This document shows positions 55,916 through 64,000 of a DNA stretch of 64,000 bases, one piece after another. The stretch lies in the NCBI RefSeq assembly GCF_000471905.2, contig NW_006498435.1, forward strand, positions 3,473,208 to 3,537,207, in the 5' to 3' direction. Each line of letters starts with the position of its first letter. Position 1 is the first letter of the stretch. This DNA is from Amborella trichopoda (lineage: Eukaryota; Streptophyta; Magnoliopsida; Amborellales; Amborellaceae). The notes beneath the pieces were generated by a model, which saw only the letters and a program-made list of their open reading frames with translations, had not been told where the DNA came from and did not search any database. The position numbers and the translations under genes were made by a program.

Positions 55916-57124
55916 GGTGTCAATGTCTCACATGATTGTCCGAGAGATGAAGTTACTAGAAGATGTAGTATAATGGTTCCCAACCCTGCCCCTTGATGAT
56001 GGGAAAGGAATAATTTCATATATAAGAATAGAGCCCCATCTCTTTCAACAAGTCTAAGTAGTGCAAAAGGAGGATCCTCAATTCATGAAAAATTTTTAGG
56101 AAATAAAGTTGGAAGGTAAGGAGGATTTTACTTTGGGAAGATTTTGCTTTGGGACATGATAATATTTGGGTTATTGTGGACCGACTCACGAAAGCCGCTC
56201 ATTTCTTGTCTGTCCGTACTACTTATACCATGGATAAGTTAGCCCAACTATACATTAAGGAGATAGTAAGGTTGCATGGGGTGCCTGTTAGTATTGTGGT
56301 CGATAGAGACCCCAGATTTACTTTGAGGTTTGGGAATAGCCTACAGTCAACAATGGGGATCAAACTCACTTTTAGTACAGCTTTCCACCCTTAAACAGAT
56401 GGACAGTCAGAAAAGACAATACAGACCTTAGAAGATATGTTGAGGGCTTGTGTTTTATATTTCAAGGGAAACTGAGATAATCATCTGCCTCTGATAGAGT
56501 TTGTTTATAACAATAGTTTCTAGGCCAGTATCTAAATGGCACCTTTTGAGACATTGTATGGGAGGAAGTGCAGATCGCCTATATGTTGAGACGAGGTTGG
56601 TGAAAGAAAACTTTTAGGGCCAGAGATTGTTCAAGTAACCTCATAAAAGATTGCCTTAATTTGAGAGCGGCTCAAGATTGCCCAGAGTCGGCAGAACAGT
56701 TATGCTGACAATTGGAGAAGGGACCTTGAATTTGAAGTGGGTGATCGGGCTTTTATGAAGGTATAACCAACTAAGGGTATAATGAGATTTGGCAAAAAGG
56801 AAAACTGGTCCACGATTTATTAGACCCTTTGAGATTTTAGAAAGGGTTGGAGGTGTAGCATATCGTTTGGTTCTACCACTCGAGTTAGCCAATATCCATA
56901 ATGTGTTTCATGTGTTGTTATTGAAAAAGTATCAGTCCGATCCGTCCCACATTTTGGAGTATGAGCCAATCCCGATCAGGGAGGATTTAACTTATATAGA
57001 ACAGCCTATTGAGATACTGGATAGAAGAATTCAGATTTTACATCACAAAGAGATTCCTCCAGTCCAAGTTTTATTACAGTATCATTCTAGGGAAGAATTA
57101 ACGTGGAAGCGAGAAGATGAAATC
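55916..57124 (+). pseudogene. Chromovirus integrase with deletion, ending in a chromodomain
   Basis: After a short N-terminal stretch the sequence jumps from the DFTLG region (56124-56136) to GHDNIWVIVDRLTKAAHF (56152). This removes the zinc-binding domain and the first catalytic Asp, which the neighbouring copy retains. The second Asp (VDRDPRFTLRF) and Glu context (TDGQSEKTIQTLEDML) remain. From 56789: FIRPFEILERVGGVAYRLVL, HNVFHVLLLKKY and a C-terminal chromodomain-like segment, IEILDRRIQILHHKEIPPVQ and YHSREELTWKREDEI. A TGA follows where family members usually continue a few residues. Confidence 0.88.
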
Positions 57125-57140
57125 TGAGCCTTGTACCCCT

Positions 57141-57154
57141 CCCCCCCCCCCCCC
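57141..57154 (+). repeat. Poly-C run
   Basis: A homopolymer of about fourteen C just after the pol stop, prone to length error in sequencing. Confidence 0.9.
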
Positions 57155-57192
57155 ATTTGTTCGATTAACGATTTTGAGGACAAAATATTTTT

Positions 57193-57204
57193 AAAGGGGG
57201 AGGA
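57193..57204 (+). promoter_or_regulatory. Polypurine tract
   Basis: AAAGGGGGAGGA directly before the 3' LTR start TGCGATGACCCGG; primes plus-strand synthesis in LTR elements. Confidence 0.9.
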
Positions 57205-57254
57205 TGCGATGACCCGGATTTTTCTTGAGCAGTTAGCGTGCATGGCGGGATAAA

Positions 57255-57605
57255 AAGGGAGCAGGAAGTGAAGAGTGCACAATGATAGGGCGTGAGGTGA
57301 AGTGAAGAGCACGTGGCAATAGGGCGCGCGGTGAGTGAGCTCCCGGCGAAGTGGAGAGTGCGCGACAAAGTGAAAAGCACGCAATGAAGTGAAGAGCACA
57401 TGGCGATAGGGCGTGCGGCGAAGAGGAGAGCGCACGACAAAGTGAAGAGTGCGCGGCGATAGGGCGCAAGGCGAGTAAGCAGGCGGCGAAGAGGAGAGCG
57501 TGCGGCAAAGTGAAGAGCGCGCGACGAGTGAGCACGCGACGAGGAGAAGAGCGTGAGGCGAAGTGAAAGGCGCGCAGTGAGGCGAGTGAGCGCCGCACGC
57601 GTGAG
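57255..57605 (+). repeat. CG-rich short tandem repeats at the LTR start
   Basis: Irregular repeats of GTGAAGAGCGCGCGGCGA and GATAGGGCG(C/T)GCGGCGA, 20-40 bases each. Minus-strand ORFs through it are Arg/Leu/Ser-rich repeat translations. Confidence 0.85.
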
Positions 57606-59088
57606 AGGTAACGCTGCTTTAAAAGTGGGCTATCGCTGGCTGTGTCCTTGACATGCATGCTGATTTGAGAGCCACTTGTTCAGATTTTTTAGCCTTTTGG
57701 TGACACTTGGTTAGCCACCTCAAAGGCAAGAGTACTTAAGCCTCTTCTCCCACCCATGCCACTCATTCTTACTTCATCTCTCTCTCTAAGACACAAGGTT
57801 TGAAGAAGTGACTCTTGGATGGCAACCGTTGGTGGGCTGGTGAGAGCTATGAGAAGAGGAGTGGAGAAAACACCATTTTTGTTATGGTAAGTGGATCCAT
57901 CACCATCGCATGGTAGTCATAAGGATGCATGAACCTTATGCTAGTGAGATGAGTAATGAATGTGTAAGTGAAGTAGAAATCTTTACGCCTTCTTCACTGA
58001 AACTTGGGGTTTTTGTTCTATAATGAAAGTGGATGTTGAGAATGAATGTATGAATCTTAGATTATGTAAGAAATGTATGTTATGTGTGTACATTGTGAGA
58101 TGATGGTTCCTATCATGTCCTTTACTATGGAATGAAGGTTATGGAATGTGTTCTTGAAACATGTCATATATTATTGTGAAATTCCAGAAATATGTGTGTT
58201 TTTCAAAGAGACTTTTGAATGACGAAACGAGGTCCAATTGACCTCAAATCGCCGCCATTTGAAAGATATGTGAGTCTAGTAAAATGTTTGTTTTTACCCA
58301 CTGCCCAAATTCTTTACGAAATTGAAGTTATATTTCAAATGAAGAGGGTATATCATTGTTGACTGTTTCTTGGATTTTTCACTAATACCACTATTGTCAC
58401 TGATTTTAACTAACCAAACAAAGTTCATTTTCGGCCAAACCATATCCATTTGAAAGATCTTTGAATGGGCTAAATATATATGTAGAACCTATTTTGAAAC
58501 TCTTCTTATATTGAAAGTTATACTTCGTTTTATAAAGGTATGTCACTGTGGGCAGTGTTGATAAAATTCAGAATTATCACATTGTTCGGCACGAATCTTT
58601 GAACCACCAAATGGAGTCCAAATACTTCAAACTTTCCTTGTTAGAAAGATATATGTCTTGGCTTAAAATTTTATTTTGCAACTGGCACAAGTTGCTTCGC
58701 GGCGTGGGAGTTATAGTGGTATGAAGCAGGGTATGTCGATGTCCACTGTACATAGCAGGGTGCAACTAGTAAACCCTCACCTCTCTGAACCTTTAAGAGG
58801 TCAAACATGGTCCATTTGTCTTCAAACCACCTCTATTTGAAAGATAGGTGTGTTTAGTACAAAATTGGTTTTAGAACGATCTTCAAACTCTAAACGGTCC
58901 AAAAGTTACGACCATAATGGTGAGCACATGTGCTTGCCCTTGATGGCAGGAAATTGAGCGGTAAGGCTTAACTCGAATAATGTCACTATTACTATGGTAC
59001 TGTCATTATGATATTGCTTAAATATGAAATGCCACTAATAAAATGTGATATTGTTGATATCATGACTAGATACTGATATCATAATAAT
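57606..59088 (+). other. LTR interior without genes
   Basis: Several diverged phrases recur (GACCTCAAA...ATTTGAAAGATATGTG near 58230, 58440, 58630 and 58830), a repeat of roughly 200 bases. No coding domain. Confidence 0.55.
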
Positions 59089-59290
59089 GATGGTACCGTG
59101 CTGCTTATGTGATATGTGAATGGGTACCTACTGTGTGAATGATGGTACCGTGCTGCTTATGTGATATGTGAATAGGTACCTACTATGTGAATGATGGTAC
59201 CGTGCTGCATATGTGATATGTGAATGGGCACCTATTGTATGAATGATGGTGCTAGTGGCTGCCAGATGGGAAGCGCACCTACTTTGTGAA
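59089..59290 (+). repeat. 52-bp tandem repeat in the LTR
   Basis: GATGGTACCGTGCTGCTTAT units start at 59089, 59141 and 59193, with a degenerate fourth at 59245. Spacing is exactly 52. Confidence 0.92.
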
Positions 59291-60317
59291 TGATAGTGTC
59301 GGCAGCTGCGATCTTTCCCTAACTCCCCATGATAGGACGGGAGTCAGGATGTGAATATTTGGGAGGGTCGCGCCCCCTCTCCCCCCCGATTTATATAGGC
59401 ACTACGCATTGGGTCACCTAATGGTAATATAACACCTTCTCACCAGATGGGCATAAGAAGAGGGTTTTATCTTGCAAGGCCAGCCTATCGAAAACCCCAA
59501 ATCGTGTTAAGGATGTGTGTGTGTATGTGTGTGTGTGTGTGTGTGAGGGCATTATGAAGTGGGGCACCCACTTGTCATTGTCCTCCCTCTTGATTGAGGG
59601 TAGAGGTTTCAAGCAACAAGATTGGCTTAGCCTGAGCAATGAGACTTCTACTTCGGGAGTAGGCCTTACTAGTTTTGTAACAGTGATATGTTGTCTTTAC
59701 TGTTATGCTTTAAGTAAGGTGATTGTGACTTATGCATTGTATATTGAAATGCTTTTATCATATTACTGTTAGAGTGTTGAGAAGCATCTTGAGGGACTTC
59801 ACTCGATACCTTGTGATCATATATATATACATATGTGCATTGCATATTGTTATCATTGTTATGCTAGTTGAAATACATTGGTGTAGATCTGTTTACTAGG
59901 ATTTTAGCTCATTCCATCTTATTTACATAACTGTAGAGTGAAGAGTGGTGGTATCTGTGCTAAAGGTGGGTGGCCGTTTAGGGGTTGAAGATCAAAGTTT
60001 AGAAGTTGGAAAGACATCTTCCGAAGATTTTCATAGTATGTTTTGGTGGTCTCAACAATATGACGAACATTTCATTTTGTATATTTTGGGCCAGTAGTGC
60101 CTGGAAAGAATTGTGAAGACTTTTTGATATTGAATGAATGAGATGGTTGTACTTTTGAATTGATATTGGCTGTTGAATGGTTTTATTCTAGTTTTCGTTC
60201 ATGGTTTGCTCTTGACTCCGTGTTTTTATGTGTTGAGCCACTCCCACCTGAGTGACGTTTGCGACCTCTGGTCGCGCTCTGTCGCTCTTTGGCAACGGTT
60301 ATGGGGCAGGGTTGACA

Positions 60318-61075
60318 TCCAAGGGTTCATAAAAATTCAAAGAATAATTCTAAAATAATTTTCATCATAAAAAAAATACAATTAAATTAATTTGATGGGA
60401 AAATAATCCATATGGTTTATGAATTAAATCAACAATCTTGGGGTACTCCACCTTCAACTATGAACTACATACCACACTTGCTTTATCAGACCGACCCAGT
60501 ATTTTCCATGGCCCAGAGTCCAAGCAAGGGCTCATTAGCAAGTCACTAAAGTTTGGCTGATGAGTCAAAGGATCGCAATCCCAGTTTGTGGATTTCAAGT
60601 CTTCCCTTAGATAGGAGTCAAGGTCACCTAGACCTGATGCGATCACAGCTCCTATGGTACATATGAGTATCTTTTGCATATGCATACGATTCACCCTGAA
60701 AGGTGGCTTATTTGATTTCCCGAACGATCTATCAATATGCATGTTGTGTGATGACACATAGATGAGGCTTTGACCTCTATCTCTGTAGGCTACATCACAC
60801 ATAAGGGTCACACAGTCCCTCGGCTCACTCATCCGGGTATATGCTTCGACCTCATCATGGGATGACCCATTATAACCCTTCTCAATTTGTTCTCTATGCC
60901 CAGGTAACATTTTCCAACCGATTGGCCTAGATCGTCAAGCACAGTTCGGTATCAGCAAATATTGTTTGCGTAGTATGGTCCACGAGGAACCACACTCCTA
61001 TTGAGTTTATGTTCCACTATATTATTTCATTTTACAAGCACTCAGAAGGCTTTTAAAAACCATATAAACCCAACA
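60318..61075 (-). mobile_element. 3' LTR of a minus-strand Ty1/copia element
   Basis: The minus strand begins TGTTGGGTTTATATGG at 61075, immediately after a polypurine tract. It runs to the end of the chromovirus LTR at 60317, which probably truncates it or is inserted in it. A 150-codon minus-strand ORF inside (60458-60910) has no known domain and is judged incidental. Confidence 0.7.
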
Positions 61076-61087
61076 TCTCCCACTTGG
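61076..61087 (-). promoter_or_regulatory. Copia polypurine tract
   Basis: Minus strand CCAAGTGGGAGA followed by TGTTGGG, the usual PPT/LTR boundary of plant copia elements. Confidence 0.85.
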
Positions 61088-61519
61088 CCTTTGAAGGCTT
61101 TATATTCTTTCTTCTTCACTTTCTCTCATCCCCATCTCTCTCTCTCAATTACAATATCTCTCTCAAGTATTTTTCAATTATTATCTCTCAATATATTAAT
61201 AATGGCTTTCTCCATCAATCCTTTCACAAAAAGATTTATAGAGGCAACGCCTTTTTCTCTTTACTGCTCATATCATATCCCAAAAGTGGTTGTAGCCCAT
61301 CTTTCACATTGCATCGTGAATCATGGATCTGTTCTCGCAAAAGACTATCATGTACCCTTATCACATGGGGTCATATGTTCATGAGCTCAAAAGAATTCAA
61401 ATAAGCTGCCCTTTTGTAGTCATACAACCAGCACCACACATCTGGGTTTCATGGGTGAACATTATAGTCTGTTGTTTCATCTGGCTTGTCAAATACTAGC
61501 AGGTGCTCCTATTAAAATA
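61088..61519 (-). other. Copia 3' untranslated region
   Basis: Between the RNase H remnant and the PPT. Plus-strand ORFs here (61001-61384 and 61084-61404) are antisense to the element and have no known domain. Confidence 0.5.
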
Positions 61520-61900
61520 TTTAATTTATCTAGATCTCGGTCTTTCTCAATCTCACCCCATTCATCAAGTGATAGAAACATGGTTTCATATGCTTGGAGT
61601 TCTTATGGAATCGTGGCTCCTTTGACATTCATATCGCCGCAGTGTTGTCACAGAAAATCCTTACTGCCTCACAACGCACGAGGTCAAAGTCAAGTTGATT
61701 AAGAAATTTCTTAATCCATATGGCTTCCTTGGCCGCCAAACAACACGTCACGTACTCTGCCTCCATAATGGATAATTCCACCACATCTTGTTTATTTGAT
61801 TTTCAAGAATATGTATCCCTTCCAAGTATAAACACATATCCAGATGTAGACTTTGCATCATTTGGATCCATGAGATAGCTTGCACCTGTATATCTGAATA
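61520..61900 (-). pseudogene. Ty1/copia RNase H remnant
   Basis: Minus strand: YTGASYLMDPNDAKSTSGYV, FILGRDTYS, a stop in place of the usual Trp, KSNKQDVVELSIMEAEYVTC, CLAAKEAIWIKKFLNQLDFD, RIFCDNTAAI, a stop, then EPRFHKNSKHMK. These match the copia RNase H motifs STSGYVFxLxxxxxSWKSxKQ, STxEAEYxA, CDNxxAI and NPxxHxRTKHI. The upstream RT is missing. It lies 430 bases before its own PPT and 3' LTR, as expected. Confidence 0.88.
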
Positions 61901-64000
61901 CCCAAGTATCTAAAAGAAACATGGGACTGTAGCAACTCCCATCAATTATTGCACATACAATATATACATTTTCAACATTCTTATGCATATAACATGAGGT
62001 AGTATAACAAGTCTTATGCAATATGTAACTCAATACCTGTTGGTTTCACAATATGCAAAACCTTCATGAACCATAAAAATTCAACCACACTAGTCATCTT
62101 GGTAGTAAATCCATATAAACCAAGTTATCTAATCAACACAACATGTGTTAATGAAGCCTAGCATGATGACCTTCCTTCAACATTCCCTATGGTTCAAGGT
62201 CTTAGATAATCGAGAATTTTAAATAACTAGAAACATGGGTCAAGACACATGGGTATTTAAAAACTAGTGCATGACAATTTTTCTTCAATTTTTTATAAAT
62301 ACCGCCAAGACACAATTTTTTTCTCTTTAATAAAAAATATTGACTTGGCATATATATATATATATATATATATATGCACTCACAAGCAATACTTATATAA
62401 TAGTATAACGGTTTAAAAAGATTTTCATAAAGACTTAGTGGACTTGGTAAGACTATGTGGTTTTCTCAAAACCATAGTCATAGACTTAGGTTCTTCTCAA
62501 ATCATCCAATTTTAATTTTAAAATATATGCTTAGCCATCATAAATCATTTTACCGTATTCGCTTTTAATTTCCTACCAAGTCAAGTTCATGGCCACAAAA
62601 ACAAATCATAAATACCATCTTATAGTTTTATCCAAAATAAAGCATGACTAAAGAATGTCTATTAAAGCCTTGACAAAATATTTCATTTTTGGGAAATATG
62701 TAGACTTCATTAAGAGATCATCATCACATGTAATACATTATATTATAGACATTATTGGAAGGGTGGTCACTAAGACTGAGTTCCATCGGAACAATCTCTT
62801 CGTGCTTACATATTTGAATGAGCCACACCCATCTCTCGTGTTTCATCCTTAGGGCTCAAAGCCCTTGATCAAATCACATCTTCATGTGTATTACTACCTT
62901 AAGTAGTTCATACTCTAACACAATGAGGCACCAAAACACAGGGTATTAAAAAATTGGCTCTTTCAATTTTGTTAGTATCTATCACTTAATGTCCATACAC
63001 CCCATACATATTCATAAAATAATTAGCCAAAATATAACCAAAGCATATAAAATAAAAAGATATTGAATCATCTTTCCCTATATGACATTACCATGTAATG
63101 TGAGATAGATTTCATACCTCAAAACTATGTAGTGTGGTACCTGGGCTTTCTTCATTCATTGCATTTATTTATTTGACAAGTTTTTGTGATCTTGGACGGA
63201 CACGCAACTGATGGAGAATATATTGGTCATTAGTTTCACATGTTATGAAATGTCCATCTTTTTGGCACTTGAATTCTCCATGTTTCACACCGTGAAGAAA
63301 TAATCTTCTTCATCCCATGATTTCAAATATCACAATTTCGACTCTCCCACTTATCTTTAGCATTTCTATGTTACCATCAAATCTCTCTATATATCCCTTC
63401 ATTTCAAAGAAACCAAGATGCTTTTATATGTATTGTATTTCTTCTTCTTTATGTTATTCCCAAATCGAACATTCTTCATATAGAGTGTCTTATCATGCTA
63501 ACTCTATATTACATCTCTCTAAAGTTGTACTATAATAAACCATACTCATGGCACACTATAAAACCTTTTAAAATAAGCCTTAAAAAGGTCTCTATAAATA
63601 AGAAATCAAAGATGTGACATGTTTTAATTTACTGCAACATAGAACATGAGTATTCCACAATAAAAATATGATATCTCTCAACTTATAAAGAGTTTCTCTC
63701 TTATTCCTTTTGAATACTGAAATAGACTAAAAAAATATATAATGGTGCTTAGTTCCATCCCTAAATCACACCATTTAGTGAGTCTACCTTTTAGTGACTT
63801 TTACATCATACTGCAATTTTTTTCAGCAGAAAATCAGGTTGAGCATCTCTTAATAAAAAAATTGTTTCTCTCAAGCCCTAGATAATTTCTTCCTAAAATC
63901 TCTTGTATTGAAAACTAGACTCAAAACTAAATTATAACATCATGGTATGAATCCAAAATAACACATTTCTTTAGAGAAATAAATAAGGAGACCTACACAT
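61901..64000. other. AT-rich tail of the window, nothing recognised
   Basis: No continuation of the copia RT on the minus strand and no other domain, tRNA or terminal repeat. It contains an (AT)n run near 62348-62375. Scattered short ORFs do not resemble known proteins. It may be eroded internal copia sequence or host intergenic DNA. Confidence 0.5.

Larger units (their letters stand above)
57205..60317 (+). mobile_element. 3' LTR of the chromovirus, 3.1 kb
   Basis: Starts TGCGATGACCCGG and ends GGGTTGACA. The length is typical for Tekay/Del LTRs. It contains a CG-rich array at its start (57255-57605), a 52-bp array (59089-59290) and a TG microsatellite (59512-59545). Its last 350 bases match 52602-52952. 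Interior phrases match the minus-strand LTR at 24851-27621. Confidence 0.88.

Noticed and set aside
57082..57658. Several overlapping minus-strand ORFs
   Set aside because: Derived from the CG-rich LTR array in multiple frames at once.
60458..60910. 150-codon minus-strand ORF
   Set aside because: Lies wholly within the copia LTR and has no recognisable domain; chance ORF.
61001..61404. Two overlapping plus-strand ORFs preceded by a promoter-like CT-rich stretch
   Set aside because: Antisense to the copia 3' untranslated region, in different frames, with no known domain.

Overview
This window is repeat-dense nuclear DNA of a land plant, most likely a seed plant with a large genome. No intact cellular gene can be supported with confidence. 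The evidence for a plant is Ty3/gypsy elements of the Tat type (one with a second, archaeal-like RNase H), a Tekay/Del-type chromovirus with a chromodomain, Ty1/copia and RTE-type LINE remnants, Mutator-like elements (MULEs), and primer-binding sites matching plant tRNA-Lys and initiator tRNA-Met. Every recognisable transposon protein carries stops, frameshifts or deletions, so this is old, nested heterochromatin-like sequence.

Layout. 1-2840: TA/TG-rich long-period repeat with direct and inverted copies. 2841-5702: remnant of a minus-strand Tat-type element (degenerate tRNA-Lys PBS, 1.25-kb LTR). 5703-9170: plus-strand Tat-type gag-pol remnant. 9580-17420 (unit A) and 17690-24667 (unit B): two diverged tandem copies of a 7-8 kb non-coding, LTR/leader-like unit with several short tandem arrays and TATA-like sites on both strands. 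24851-27621: minus-strand Tekay-like LTR. 27885-28347: plant LINE-type RNase H fragment. 28939-32205: two related small MULEs and one MITE. 33085-33905: copia and RTE fragments. 35397-35997: 72-bp tandem repeats leading into an unidentified 138-codon ORF. 36271-41146: 4.9-kb MULE with long terminal inverted repeats. 42541-51468: LTR-bounded minus-strand Tat element. 51469-60317: a truncated chromovirus pol fused to an LTR end, then a second chromovirus copy (PBS, gag, protease, RT, RNase H, damaged integrase, chromodomain, PPT, 3.1-kb LTR). 60318-62033: minus-strand copia 3' LTR and RNase H. 62034-64000: AT-rich, nothing recognised.

The most unusual feature is the unit A/unit B pair. Equivalent array positions carry one sequence motif throughout unit A and a different motif throughout unit B, as if the sites within a unit evolve together. 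Also notable are a 33-bp monomer organised as a five-mer (167 bp) in A and a two-mer (about 69 bp) in B, a 72-bp repeat that makes two upstream mini-ORFs copying the start of a longer ORF, related MULEs with internal GCCGGA arrays, and a Tat pol ORF that leaves the integrase family straight after the zinc-binding segment. All family calls come from reading motifs by eye; no database search was run.
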